DNA of 64,000 nt from Candidatus Defluviibacillus avedoerensis (GTDB lineage: Bacteria > Pseudomonadota > Gammaproteobacteria > Burkholderiales > Burkholderiaceae_C). The notes beneath the pieces are model-generated. The model saw only the letters and a program-made list of their open reading frames with translations, was not told the DNA's origin and searched no databases. The stretch covers positions 62,001 through 126,000 of the forward strand of contig JADJBS010000009.1 of assembly GCA_016703665.1 (NCBI GenBank), written 5' to 3'. Made by a program: the position numbers and the translations under genes. Below, piece by piece: positions 48,293 to 57,339 of this stretch. Position 1 is the first letter of the stretch, and each line of letters opens with the position of its first letter.

Positions 48293-49687
48293 CTACGCTG
48301 ACGGCAACTGCATCACAAACCGGCAACCAGACTGACCGTCAGGTCTTGCTTCCAGTTCCAGAGCTCCCCCGTGCAAGACGGCCACCCCACGGGCAATGGC
48401 CAGTCCCAAGCCGCTGCCAATGGTCTGATTGGCATTCGACCCACGCTCGAACCGCTCAAACACCCGGTCTTGGTCGGGCAGGGCAATGCCGGGGCCATCG
48501 TCTTCCACAGCAATCCAAGCGTGTGAGCCATCAGTGCCCCAGGCGATATCCACTTGGCTGCCAGGGGGTGTGTAGCGCAGGGCGTTGTCGATCAGGTTGT
48601 CCAAGGCAGCGGCCAGCATCGCACGATTCCCGAGGACTTGCAGCGAAGGGCCATCCATCAGCCCGAGGTTGTGCCGCGTGACCAGGCAGCGCGGGGCATG
48701 CTCGGCTACCCGATCCCGCAGCAGGCAGGGCATATCAACGGTGTCGGTCAAAGGCAGGTCGGCGTCGGCCGCGTCCATGCGAGAAAGCATCAAAACCTTG
48801 GTCAATACGTCGCCCGCGCGCTGCACGCCAGACTGCAAAGTCGCCAACGCTTGAGCCTGCAGATCTGGCGCCTGCTCATGCGACAGCACGTGGGCCTGTG
48901 CGCCAATGGCCGCCAATGGCGTCCTTAGCTCGTGGGCTGCGTCGGCAAAAAAACGCTTTTCCTGTGCACGCAGGTGCGCCTCGCGCTGTGCATAGCCATC
49001 CAGCGCCTGGGTGATCGGCATCAGTTCCAGCAGATGGGTGGCTGCATTGCCAACAGGCTCGGCACTTCCAGCAGGGTGCGTGGCAATGCGCTCGCCCAAT
49101 ACCTGTAGCGGTCGCAAGCCCTGCCAGGCGGCAACCCACAAGGCCAGTAGCAGGACGATGGCGTACACCAGGGGAACCACAAAGGCCTGGAGAACCAGCT
49201 TGCGGTCCAGTTGACTCAAAAACGCCTGCGTCTGCCCGACCACCACCCATAGCTTACCGTCGGCACTGCTGTTGCCCATGATCAACCAGTTACCCCGTTG
49301 GTAGCGAACCAAAGCATCCATCGAGCCAGGTGGGCAGGGCGCAAAGCTGCCGGTCAGCCCGTCAGAGGACAGCAATTCACCTGCCGCGCTCCAGACTTGC
49401 CAGCCGAAATCAGCATCCGTCGCCTTGAAGCTGGTGCTGCCTGCATTCAGGCGACGCACCTCGCGCGCCACAGCGTCAGCGTGGCCAGGCGTCGGGTTCA
49501 GCGCTGAAAACGCTGCCACAGCATTCACCTGCAGTCGCATGTCGTGGTCAATGCCCCCTGAGCCCGGTGCATAGACCTGACTCCAGACCGACCACACAAA
49601 ATTGATTGCCAGCGCCAGCAAGATCACCAGCATCTGCCAGAAGAACAGACGCCTGAACAACGAGGGTTTGAGCAATTTATTGATCAT
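48293..49687 (-). CDS. Sensor histidine kinase, QseC/TctE-like
   Basis: Inner-membrane kinase of 464 residues. Helices at about 12-35 and 165-188 bracket a periplasmic sensor of about 130 residues; phospho-acceptor His252 is in AAHELRTPL, and the ATPase domain has NLIDNALRYTPPG, VEDDGPGI and GSGLGLAIARGV. No HAMP is obvious. The ATG overlaps the response-regulator stop as ATGA, so the pair is coexpressed. Signal not evident. Confidence 0.93.
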   Translation of the reverse strand: MINKLLKPSLFRRLFFWQMLVILLALAINFVWSVWSQVYAPGSGGIDHDMRLQVNAVAAFSALNPTPGHADAVAREVRRLNAGSTSFKATDADFGWQVWSAAGELLSSDGLTGSFAPCPPGSMDALVRYQRGNWLIMGNSSADGKLWVVVGQTQAFLSQLDRKLVLQAFVVPLVYAIVLLLALWVAAWQGLRPLQVLGERIATHPAGSAEPVGNAATHLLELMPITQALDGYAQREAHLRAQEKRFFADAAHELRTPLAAIGAQAHVLSHEQAPDLQAQALATLQSGVQRAGDVLTKVLMLSRMDAADADLPLTDTVDMPCLLRDRVAEHAPRCLVTRHNLGLMDGPSLQVLGNRAMLAAALDNLIDNALRYTPPGSQVDIAWGTDGSHAWIAVEDDGPGIALPDQDRVFERFERGSNANQTIGSGLGLAIARGVAVLHGGALELEARPDGQSGCRFVMQLPSA

Positions 49688-50355
49688 TTCTCAGCGTCCG
49701 GTTTTGCCAACATGTAGCCCACGCCGCGAACCGTGCGAATCATGTCCGAGCCCAGTTTTCTGCGCAGGCTGTGGATCTGGAACTCCAGCGCCCCGGCGCT
49801 GGGCTCATCCTCGCCTGGCCAGACTTTGGGGATAAGTGACTCGCGGCGCAGAACCCGTCCGCAGTGGCGGGCCAGTTCAGACAGGATGGCAAACTCTTTG
49901 GGCGTCAGTTCCAGCGTTTGCCCCGACAGGCTGGCGCGGCCTTGCTGCGGATCAATGACCAGTGAGCCAAAGTGCCACACACCACTGGCTTGCCCTGAAG
50001 CGCGGCGAACGGCGACGTGGATGCGGGCAATCAATTCAGGCAGCAAAAATGGCTTGATCACGTAGTCGTCCGCACCACCGTTAAGCGCGCGCAACCGGTC
50101 GTCCAGGGCGTCTCGCGCTGTCATCACGATCACCGGCACCTGGCTTTGCTGGCGGCGTACCCGCTCCAGAAACGCAAAGCCTTCACCGTCGGGCAAGTTG
50201 ATGTCCAACAGCACACAGTCAAAACGGCCGCTGTCTGCTGTGGCGTGGCCGTCAACCAAGCGCCTGACCCAGACGGCACCGAATCCTGCCTGCTCCAGGG
50301 AACGATGCAGCGCAGCGCCCAGATCCAGATCGTCTTCAATCAACAGGATTTTCAT
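49684..50355 (-). CDS. OmpR-family response regulator
   Basis: Regulator of 223 residues. The receiver has acidic pair EDD at 7-9, phospho-acceptor Asp51 in LLDINLPDGEG and Lys in YVIKPF; the winged helix DNA-binding domain includes LTPKEFAILSELARHCGRVL and VRGVGYML. Partner of the histidine kinase that follows with a 4-base overlap. Likely targets include nearby genes, but no direct repeats were identified. Confidence 0.95.
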   Translation of the reverse strand: MKILLIEDDLDLGAALHRSLEQAGFGAVWVRRLVDGHATADSGRFDCVLLDINLPDGEGFAFLERVRRQQSQVPVIVMTARDALDDRLRALNGGADDYVIKPFLLPELIARIHVAVRRASGQASGVWHFGSLVIDPQQGRASLSGQTLELTPKEFAILSELARHCGRVLRRESLIPKVWPGEDEPSAGALEFQIHSLRRKLGSDMIRTVRGVGYMLAKPDAEK

Positions 50356-50390
50356 GTCTATTAGCGGATTTAGGCTTATCCAGAAATCAT

Positions 50391-51230
50391 CTATTGCTCT
50401 ACTATTGATAGCTTATTGGCCGAAGTTCCTGAAGGCCAGGCTGGCGTAGCCGCATCGAAACGTGCAAGGTAGTCTGCCTGCTCGGTCCCGCCAATTCGGT
50501 CCCACCACGTGAACCATAGACCATAGTTACCCTTGGCGGTTTCATGGTGCATGTGGTGATGGGTGGTGGTCGTGAAGCGACCACCCAGCCAGTGCCGGGC
50601 AAAGCCGCGAGGCATGGTTTCCACGGCCAGGTGCCCATGCGCGTTTCGCACAATCTGATGGATGCCGACCACGAACAGCACGATGCCTGGCAGCGGAACG
50701 GCGCACAGCGCCAGTGGCATCATCAGCGCGTTGACCAGGGCCTCCAGCGGATGAAAAGCATAGGCCGCCCATGGAGATGGGTGTCTCGAGCGGTGATGCA
50801 AGCCGTGCACGTGCCGAAAAAGCCAGCGTGAGTGCATCAGGCGGTGAGTCCAATAGAAGTAGAAGTCGTGCCAGATCAGCATGAGCGGCAGACTGGCAAC
50901 CAACCATGCAACACCCCGTTCAGTTGGGTTCCGGTACACCACCCAGTGCCCCTTGATGACCATCATGACCGTCATCATCCCCACTGCTGCAAATACCAGT
51001 AGCGAGAGGAAGGAGTAGGACATCTCGCGCCGTACGTCGCGCGCGCTGGGCCACTGAGCAATCAAGCGGTGAGCCAAGCGCTTTTTCAGCAGCACGTGCA
51101 CTATCAGCCAGAGCAGGCTGGCAGCCAACAAATAGCGAACGGCCTCGTTGGCAAAGTTCGCCCCGTAAATGCTCGCCAGCCATTGCCAGGCGGCTCCATC
51201 AGCCCAGCCAGAGAAGTTTCCTTGGGTCAT
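50391..51230 (-). CDS. Sterol desaturase/fatty acid hydroxylase-family membrane protein
   Basis: Di-iron membrane oxygenase of 279 residues. Three histidine clusters are present: HDFYFYWTHRLMH, HGLHHRSRH and HHHMHH, in the order and spacing of the family, among four or more helices. The ATG overlaps the stop of the upstream serine hydrolase as ATGA. The last codons (KLSIVEQ) fall in a GCTCT...ATAGC hairpin repeat, so the C-terminus may be repeat-derived. Substrate unknown: lipid hydroxylation is the family's usual work. Confidence 0.9.
   Translation of the reverse strand: MTQGNFSGWADGAAWQWLASIYGANFANEAVRYLLAASLLWLIVHVLLKKRLAHRLIAQWPSARDVRREMSYSFLSLLVFAAVGMMTVMMVIKGHWVVYRNPTERGVAWLVASLPLMLIWHDFYFYWTHRLMHSRWLFRHVHGLHHRSRHPSPWAAYAFHPLEALVNALMMPLALCAVPLPGIVLFVVGIHQIVRNAHGHLAVETMPRGFARHWLGGRFTTTTHHHMHHETAKGNYGLWFTWWDRIGGTEQADYLARFDAATPAWPSGTSANKLSIVEQ
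50396..50412. repeat. GCTCT...ATAGC hairpin at the hydroxylase 3' end
   Basis: GCTCTACTATTGATAGC, a copy of the dispersed hairpin, covering the last codons of the hydroxylase gene, 41 bases from the response-regulator start. Confidence 0.5.
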
Positions 51231-53047
51231 TTTCTGCGCAGGCGGTAGCCCGAATAGCTGAGATGTTCTTGGCCATCGATGTTGACAACCCACACGCTCT
51301 CTCCGCCGTCAGCCAGGGTTTGCAATGCCAGAGCCCGTGTGTCAGAGATTGGCTTCAAGAGCAGTTTGCCAGTTTCCATGGTTTCTTTGGGGTGGGTGAT
51401 CTCTGCGCTCAGGTACCCACGCTCCTCGGCCAGCCGAACCTGGTAGCCAGCACTCAGCAAGTCGGGGTTGCTGATGACGTAGTCGCCCAGCCGGTTGCGC
51501 CACGCGCCCAGAGCGGGGGGTGAGCCCAAGCGCTCCCCCATCAGCATGTCTTGCCCACCAGCAGAGCCAACCAGCAAACGGCGGCCCTCTTGTTCGCGAA
51601 GCGACAAGCCAATGTCACCCAGAGGTCCCAAATCGATGGAAACCAAGCCAAGCACAGCATAGTCAAGACCGAACAAACCGTCCGCACGTTTGCGCACAGC
51701 CAGCGTTTTACCTGCCATGTCAGCATAAAGCTTGCGCCCCTCGGCGCGTAGGCGTACAAGGCCAGCCACGGTGGTGTAGTCCCCCGCCATGCCCTGGGCT
51801 TCGTTGGACGTCAATGCACTGTCGTCCCACGCTGGGCGTTGTGTATGGGTTTGGGTGATGCCCGACTTGGCCTGTAGCGCCAGCTTGAGGGTTTCAATGG
51901 CAACCCGGTCCACCACCCCGGTCGCCTTGTCTGAATTGGCCATCACGATCACCCCCAGTTTCTGCTGAGGCAAGACATACATCTGGCTGCGGTAGCGGAT
52001 GGTGGCTCCTGCATGATGGGCAACGGGACCAGCGCCCTGGATGCTGTTGCTGCCAAGGGTGCTGAGCAGCCAGGGCAGTCCGACATCAAAGCCCATGTCC
52101 AGCGGTACCCCTTTGTTCTGGGGCTTGAACATGGTCGCCACGGTGTCGGGCTGGAGAACGGCTTTGCCGCCACTGCGCCCGTCGGCCAGCATCATCTGGA
52201 TAAAGCGTGTCATGTCGCGCACGCTGGTGTTGAGTCCACCCGCAGGCAGGTCGCGCAATGCGGGTTCCACGGCTAAATCCTGGCCTTGATAGGCTTTGGC
52301 CATGTTGGGCGAAGCGGATGGTCCGGGTTCAAAAGCCGATGCACTCATTCCCAATGGGGCCAGCAGGGCGCGGTGCATGTACTGCTCAAAACCCATGCCG
52401 CTGAAGGCCTGCACCACCGAGCCAAGCAATGAGAAACCCAGGTTGGAGTAGGAGAACATTTGCCCAGGCGGGTAAGCCAGCGGTTCGCGATTCAGCAACT
52501 CAACCGCCTCGCCAAAGTGCGTCGGTTCCGCCAAAAACATGCCTTGCATCTGGTCCCGCGGCAGACCGGCGTGGTGGGTCAAAACCTGGCGCAGAGTAAT
52601 GGCTTTGGCGCGTGTGTCGTCGGGTTGAAAGGCGGGCAAGTATGTGCCGACCGGTTGATCAATGTCCAGTTTGCCCTGCTCGGCCAGCGTCAAGACGGCT
52701 GCGCCTGTAAAGAGTTTTGAGATCGATCCGGCCCGGTAAAGGGTGTCTGCTGTGGCGGGCACCTGGTTTGCCACATCGGCAAGCCCATAACCCTGTGCCC
52801 AGATCACGCGCTGGTCGTCCACCAGGGCAATGCTGAGGCCTGGTACCTGGTGCTTTTGCAGCTCCCAGGCAATCAGCTTCTCAATGTGGTGCTTGACGCT
52901 GGCATCATCACCTTGCGCAATGCGCACCGTCGCGGGGGGTGCGCTGGCGCAGCCAGACAGTATCGCCAGCACGGTCACTGCAACAACCCAATGTGAAAAG
53001 AAGTGGCGCAGGAATTTTGATTGGAAATGAATGGTATTGATCAGCAT
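51227..53047 (-). CDS. Lipoprotein serine hydrolase, class C beta-lactamase/penicillin-binding-protein fold
   Basis: Envelope lipoprotein of 606 residues: lipobox LSGC with Cys33. The beta-lactamase-fold domain has the SxxK motif SISK (Ser108, Lys111), the YxN motif YSN (200-202) and an HAG near 335 in place of KTG. A C-terminal beta-rich domain of about 200 residues follows. Relatives include EstB-like esterases and D-aminopeptidases, so antibiotic resistance should not be assumed. Coupled to the hydroxylase gene, it may act on the same envelope lipid. Confidence 0.88.
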   Translation of the reverse strand: MLINTIHFQSKFLRHFFSHWVVAVTVLAILSGCASAPPATVRIAQGDDASVKHHIEKLIAWELQKHQVPGLSIALVDDQRVIWAQGYGLADVANQVPATADTLYRAGSISKLFTGAAVLTLAEQGKLDIDQPVGTYLPAFQPDDTRAKAITLRQVLTHHAGLPRDQMQGMFLAEPTHFGEAVELLNREPLAYPPGQMFSYSNLGFSLLGSVVQAFSGMGFEQYMHRALLAPLGMSASAFEPGPSASPNMAKAYQGQDLAVEPALRDLPAGGLNTSVRDMTRFIQMMLADGRSGGKAVLQPDTVATMFKPQNKGVPLDMGFDVGLPWLLSTLGSNSIQGAGPVAHHAGATIRYRSQMYVLPQQKLGVIVMANSDKATGVVDRVAIETLKLALQAKSGITQTHTQRPAWDDSALTSNEAQGMAGDYTTVAGLVRLRAEGRKLYADMAGKTLAVRKRADGLFGLDYAVLGLVSIDLGPLGDIGLSLREQEGRRLLVGSAGGQDMLMGERLGSPPALGAWRNRLGDYVISNPDLLSAGYQVRLAEERGYLSAEITHPKETMETGKLLLKPISDTRALALQTLADGGESVWVVNIDGQEHLSYSGYRLRRK

Positions 53048-53190
53048 GCGGTGTATTGTTCCTGGGCCAGCTTTGAATTGGCTTTGAATCTCATGACTTT
53101 AGCCAGCTATCACGCCAGAGACAGTGCCCATGACTGATGGGTATCAAATCCAAGCAAAATAGAAATCATTTCAGACGACGGAGACTTATC

Positions 53191-53982
53191 GTGACTCGCA
53201 CCATCCAACAACTGTTTGACCTTAAAGGCAAGACCGCTCTTGTCACCGGTGGCTCGCGCGGCTTGGGCCTCCAAATGGCCCATGCGCTGGGAGAGGCTGG
53301 TGCGCGCATCATGCTCAGCTCCCGCAAGGCTGAGGACCTGGAGGAAGCCACTGCCGAGCTTCAGGCCGCTGGCATTGATGCCCGCTGGATTGCCGCAGAT
53401 TGCGCTAAAGAGGCCGACATCCGCCGCCTGGGCGATGAAACGCTAGAGCGCATGGGCGACATCGATATCCTGGTCAATAACGCCGGTGCCGCCTGGGGTT
53501 CACCCGCAGAAGACCATCCTGTTGAGGCGTGGGACAAGGTCATGAACCTCAATGTCAGGGGTTATTTCATCCTGAGCCAGCACATTGCCAAAAAGAGCAT
53601 GATCCCCCGCAGATCGGGTCGCATCATCAATCTGGCGTCCATTGCCGGTTTGGGCGGAAACCCGGCTGAGATGCAGACCATCGCTTACAACACATCCAAA
53701 GGGGCTGTGATCAACTTTACCCGTGCACTCGGCTGTGAATGGGGCAAGTACAACATCACCGTGAATGCCATTTGCCCCGGTTTCTTTCCCAGCAAGATGA
53801 CAGCCGGCACGCTCAAGGCGCTGGGCGAGGACAAGCTGGCCGCCAATGCACCACTTAAGCGCCTCGGCGATGACGAAGACCTGAAGGGCCTGTGCCTGCT
53901 GTTCGCGTCTGACGCAGGCAAACACATCACTGGGCAGTGGATGGCCGTGGACGGCGGCGTCAGTGTCGTGACCGGAGGTTGA
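53191..53982 (+). CDS. Short-chain dehydrogenase/reductase
   Basis: Classical SDR of 263 residues. NAD(P)-binding TGGSRGLGLQMAHALG, NNAGAAWG, catalytic Ser in NLASIAGLGG and YNTSK (Tyr-x-x-x-Lys). A GTG start is chosen because GGAG lies 10 bases upstream and the reading VTRTIQQLFDLKGKTALVTGG is typical; an ATG 54 bases earlier lacks such a site. It resembles 3-oxoacyl-ACP reductase/gluconate dehydrogenase-type enzymes. First of a six-gene plus-strand run, 4 bases from the next gene. Confidence 0.9.
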   Translation: MTRTIQQLFDLKGKTALVTGGSRGLGLQMAHALGEAGARIMLSSRKAEDLEEATAELQAAGIDARWIAADCAKEADIRRLGDETLERMGDIDILVNNAGAAWGSPAEDHPVEAWDKVMNLNVRGYFILSQHIAKKSMIPRRSGRIINLASIAGLGGNPAEMQTIAYNTSKGAVINFTRALGCEWGKYNITVNAICPGFFPSKMTAGTLKALGEDKLAANAPLKRLGDDEDLKGLCLLFASDAGKHITGQWMAVDGGVSVVTGG

Positions 53983-53986
53983 TCGC

Positions 53987-54418
53987 ATGGCCGGGATCGA
54001 TTTCGGCGCGGACATTCCCTTCATCCAGCTGCTGGGCTTCGAGCTTGAATCATGGGAAGCGGGGGAGTCCACCATCAGGTACCCAGCCACGCCCCAGCAC
54101 ACCAACTCGTTTGGCGTGGCTCACGGCGGTGCCTGCATGACCTTGCTGGACGTGGCCATGGCCGTTGCGGCGCGCAGTCTGCAAAAGGACATGGGTGTCA
54201 TCACCATCGAGATGAAGACCAGCTTCATGAAGCCCTCGCGCATCAAGATAGGCGCCTTGCTGGGCAAAGGGCATGTTCTGCAGCGAACCAAAACCATGGC
54301 CTTTGTTGAAGCACGAATCGTAGACGCCGAGGGTCATGTCTGCGCGCATTCAACGGGTACTTTCAAATACGTCACTGCGGCCAAAGATTTACCTTCGCAT
54401 CCGATCTCTACTGATTAG
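53987..54418 (+). CDS. PaaI-family hotdog thioesterase
   Basis: Acyl-CoA thioesterase of 143 residues. Hotdog fold with the PaaI/YigI signature TNSFGVAHGGACMTLLDVAM, where the acid and HGG motif form the active site. Cytoplasmic. Placed between an SDR and an MDR reductase, it could release the acid product of this pathway. Confidence 0.9.
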   Translation: MAGIDFGADIPFIQLLGFELESWEAGESTIRYPATPQHTNSFGVAHGGACMTLLDVAMAVAARSLQKDMGVITIEMKTSFMKPSRIKIGALLGKGHVLQRTKTMAFVEARIVDAEGHVCAHSTGTFKYVTAAKDLPSHPISTD

Positions 54419-54457
54419 AGATTCGTTTTCTTCCATTTCCCTCTCACTGGAACCCAA

Positions 54458-55474
54458 ATGCCTATCAACCAACAAATCCTGCTCGACAACCGCCCCACGG
54501 GGGAGGCCCAGGCCAGTAACTTCAAGCTAGTTCAATCGGAAACCCCAGCGCTGAGTGATGGTCAGGTCTTGGTGCGACACCATTTCATGAGCCTGGACCC
54601 TTATATGCGTGGCCGCATGAACGACGCCAAGAGCTATGCGCAACCACAGCCCTTGGGTGCCGTCATGCAAGGCGGCACCGCCGGTGAGGTGATTGAAAGC
54701 CGACATCCCAAGTTTTCGGTAGGCGACAAAGTGGTCGGATTTGGCGGGTGGCAGCAATACAGCGTGGTGGATGCCACGCAGCCTGGGTCTCTAAAGAAAG
54801 TCGACACCACCCATGTGCCCCTGTCCCATTACCTGGGGGCGGTCGGCATGCCAGGGGTGACGGCCTGGTACGGCTTGGTCAAAATCATTGCACCCAAGGC
54901 GGGTGAGACCCTTGTGATCACGGCAGCCAGTGGTGCGGTGGGCAGTGCCTTTGGTGCCCTGGCCAAAGCGCGAGGATGCCGGGTGGTTGGCATTGCCGGA
55001 GGGGCTGACAAATGCAAATATGTGACCGATGAACTGGGCTTTGATGCCTGCATCGACTATCGCCAGCATCCTGATGCCAAAAGCATGAGCCTTGCACTCA
55101 AGGAAGCATGCCCCAAGGGCATCGATGGTTACTTTGAGAACGTGGGTGGCTACATTTTTGATGCCGTGCTGTCGCGAACCAACGCCTTTGCGCGCATTGC
55201 CATGTGCGGCATGATTGCAGGCTACGACGGTCAGCCGCTGCCGCTGGCAAACCCCTCACTCATCCTGATCAACCGGTTGAAAGTCGAGGGCTTCATCGTC
55301 AGTGAGCACATGGAAGTCTGGCCAGAGGCCTTGGCTGAGCTTGGGGCGCTGGTTGGCAGCGGTAAGCTGCGCCCGCGAGAGTCAGTGGCTCAAGGTATCG
55401 AAGCGGCGCCAGAGGCATTTCTGGGCCTGCTCAAAGGCAGAAACTTTGGCAAACAACTGGTCAAGTTGATCTAA
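54458..55474 (+). CDS. NADP-dependent oxidoreductase, MDR superfamily (alkenal/curcumin-reductase type)
   Basis: Zinc-free medium-chain reductase of 338 residues. MSLDPYMRGRMNDAKSY is the hallmark of 2-alkenal/15-oxoprostaglandin 13-reductase enzymes, followed by MPGVTAWYGL, TAASGAVGSAFGALAKARG and DGYFENVGG. It saturates activated C=C bonds of enals and enones using NADPH. Consistent with electrophile detoxification together with the GST next door. Confidence 0.93.
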   Translation: MPINQQILLDNRPTGEAQASNFKLVQSETPALSDGQVLVRHHFMSLDPYMRGRMNDAKSYAQPQPLGAVMQGGTAGEVIESRHPKFSVGDKVVGFGGWQQYSVVDATQPGSLKKVDTTHVPLSHYLGAVGMPGVTAWYGLVKIIAPKAGETLVITAASGAVGSAFGALAKARGCRVVGIAGGADKCKYVTDELGFDACIDYRQHPDAKSMSLALKEACPKGIDGYFENVGGYIFDAVLSRTNAFARIAMCGMIAGYDGQPLPLANPSLILINRLKVEGFIVSEHMEVWPEALAELGALVGSGKLRPRESVAQGIEAAPEAFLGLLKGRNFGKQLVKLI

Positions 55475-55478
55475 GGCC

Positions 55479-56432
55479 ATGCCCGAGCTCATCCTTCACC
55501 ATTACCCCACATCCCCGTTTTCGGAAAAAGTCCGGCTGGTGCTGGGGGCCAAACGGCTTTCCTGGAAGTCGGTGATTGTTCCCATGATCATGCCCAAACC
55601 GGATGTCGTCTCCTTGACCGGTGGCTACCGCAAGACACCGTTCTTGCAAATTGGCTCCCACATTTATTGCGACACCGCGCTGATCTGCGATGTACTCGAA
55701 CGCGTGGCGCCAAATCCGTCGCTCTATCCGGCGCATGGCAAAGGCCTGGCCAGGGTGCTTGCCCAATGGGCGGACGACAAATTGTTCTGGGCTGCCATGG
55801 CCTACAACTTTCATCCCAAGGGTGCTGCGCAAATGTTTGGCGGTGGACCACCTGAACAGTGGGGCCAGATGGCAAAGGTTTTTGCCGACGACCGTGCCCT
55901 GATGCGCGTCGGCATGGCACGCTTGCCCTTTGCCGATGCGGCGGCGGCCTACAAGAGCTACTTGAGGCGCCTGGCCAACATGCTGGACGGGCAGGCATAT
56001 TTGATGGGCGATGTCGCGACCCTGGCAGACTTTGCAGCTTATCACCCACTGTGGTTTACCCGCACCCGGACCACTGCAATGGCGGGCATCCTGGATGAAT
56101 TTCCGACCGTCTTGGCCTGGATGGACAACGTAGCTGCCATTGGTCATGGGCAGGTTCAGGAGATGAGTGCGGTCGATGCCATTGCCCACTGTGCTGCCTC
56201 GCCAGACATGGGTGCCATCCTCGGCTCCGAACCTTTCCAGGACGAGCACGGTATTGCCCTTGGCAGCCAGGTCAGCATCGCCAGCGAAAGCTTTGGCCCG
56301 GAGCCGACCGAAGGCGAGCTGCTTGCTGCCACCCGCATGCATTACACACTGCGTCGTCAAGACGAACGGGCGGGCAAGGTTCACGTGCATTTTCCGCGCA
56401 TTGGTTACACCCTTAAAAAGGCATCAACATGA
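55479..56432 (+). CDS. Glutathione S-transferase family protein, long form
   Basis: GST-like protein of 317 residues. The N-terminal thioredoxin fold LILHHYPTSPFSEKVRLVLGAKRLSW and FLQIGSHIYCDTALICDVLE (Ser-Asp type, here Cys-Asp) is followed by a long helical domain containing GQAYLMGDVATLADFAAYHPLW. A 90-residue C-terminal extension follows. The stop overlaps the start of the next SDR as ATGA. Related in outline, but not closely, to the GST at 23133. Confidence 0.88.
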   Translation: MPELILHHYPTSPFSEKVRLVLGAKRLSWKSVIVPMIMPKPDVVSLTGGYRKTPFLQIGSHIYCDTALICDVLERVAPNPSLYPAHGKGLARVLAQWADDKLFWAAMAYNFHPKGAAQMFGGGPPEQWGQMAKVFADDRALMRVGMARLPFADAAAAYKSYLRRLANMLDGQAYLMGDVATLADFAAYHPLWFTRTRTTAMAGILDEFPTVLAWMDNVAAIGHGQVQEMSAVDAIAHCAASPDMGAILGSEPFQDEHGIALGSQVSIASESFGPEPTEGELLAATRMHYTLRRQDERAGKVHVHFPRIGYTLKKAST

Positions 56433-57334
56433 TTCAAGACTTCAAAGGCAAAACAGCGGTCCTGACCGGAGCCGGCTCCGGCTTTGGCCTGGAATGCGCG
56501 CGCATAGGCGCCAAACTCGGTATGAACCTGGTTTTGATCGATGTGCAGCAAGACGCACTCGACAAGGCGCAGGCAGAGATGGAGGCAGCAGGTGCTCAAG
56601 TGCTGGCTCGCCGAGTGGATGTATCCAAGGCCGAGCAGATGGAAGCTTTGGCCGCTGCTGTACAAGAGCGCTTTGGCGCACCCCATTTCGTCTTCAACAA
56701 CGCGGGGGTGGGCTCTGGTGGGTTGGTCTGGGAGAACTCGGTCAAAGATTGGGAATGGGTCATAGGCGTCAATCTGTGGGGTGTCATTCACGGAGTGCGC
56801 CTCTTCACGCCGATGATGCTCGAGGCTGCCCAAAAAGACCCCGCCTACCGTGGCCACATTGTCAACACAGCCAGTATGGCAGGCCTGTTGACGCCGCCCA
56901 ACATGGGCATCTACAACGTCACCAAACACGGCGTGGTCAGCCTGACGGAAACCCTGTACCAGGACCTTCATTTGGTGACAGACCAGATCAGCGCCAGCGT
57001 ACTTTGCCCCTATTTTGTACCCACCGGCATCAGCCAGAGTGAGCGCAACCGCCCTGGCGAGTTGGCAAGCGGCAAGCCCACCAAGAGCCAATTGATCGGG
57101 CAGGCCATGAGTGACAAGGCAGTGGGTTCTGGCAAGGTCACTGCGGCCATGGTGGCCCAAAAGGTCTTTGACGCCATTGCAGCAGACCAGTTTTACATTT
57201 TCAGCCACCCGAAGGCGCTGGGTAATGTGCAGCATCGCATGGAAAGTATTTTGCAAATCACCAATCCGGCAGACCCGTTTGCCGAACGCCCCGAGATCGG
57301 CATCGAATTGAAGGCCGCATTACGGGCAGAATAG
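56429..57334 (+). CDS. Short-chain dehydrogenase/reductase
   Basis: SDR of 301 residues: TGAGSGFGLECARIGAKLG nucleotide site, NNAGVGSGG, Ser in NTASMAGLLTP and YNVTKH (Tyr-x-x-x-Lys). The C-terminal part is longer than in classical SDRs, as in the family related to CR/SDR enzymes acting on hydrophobic alcohols. Coupled to the upstream GST by a 4-base overlap. Confidence 0.92.
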   Translation: MIQDFKGKTAVLTGAGSGFGLECARIGAKLGMNLVLIDVQQDALDKAQAEMEAAGAQVLARRVDVSKAEQMEALAAAVQERFGAPHFVFNNAGVGSGGLVWENSVKDWEWVIGVNLWGVIHGVRLFTPMMLEAAQKDPAYRGHIVNTASMAGLLTPPNMGIYNVTKHGVVSLTETLYQDLHLVTDQISASVLCPYFVPTGISQSERNRPGELASGKPTKSQLIGQAMSDKAVGSGKVTAAMVAQKVFDAIAADQFYIFSHPKALGNVQHRMESILQITNPADPFAERPEIGIELKAALRAE

Positions 57335-57339
57335 AGGGC

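Noticed and set aside
51227..53047. Antibiotic-resistance beta-lactamase
   Set aside because: SxxK and YxN are present but the third motif is HAG, and the lipobox and extra C-terminal domain fit esterase/peptidase relatives better.
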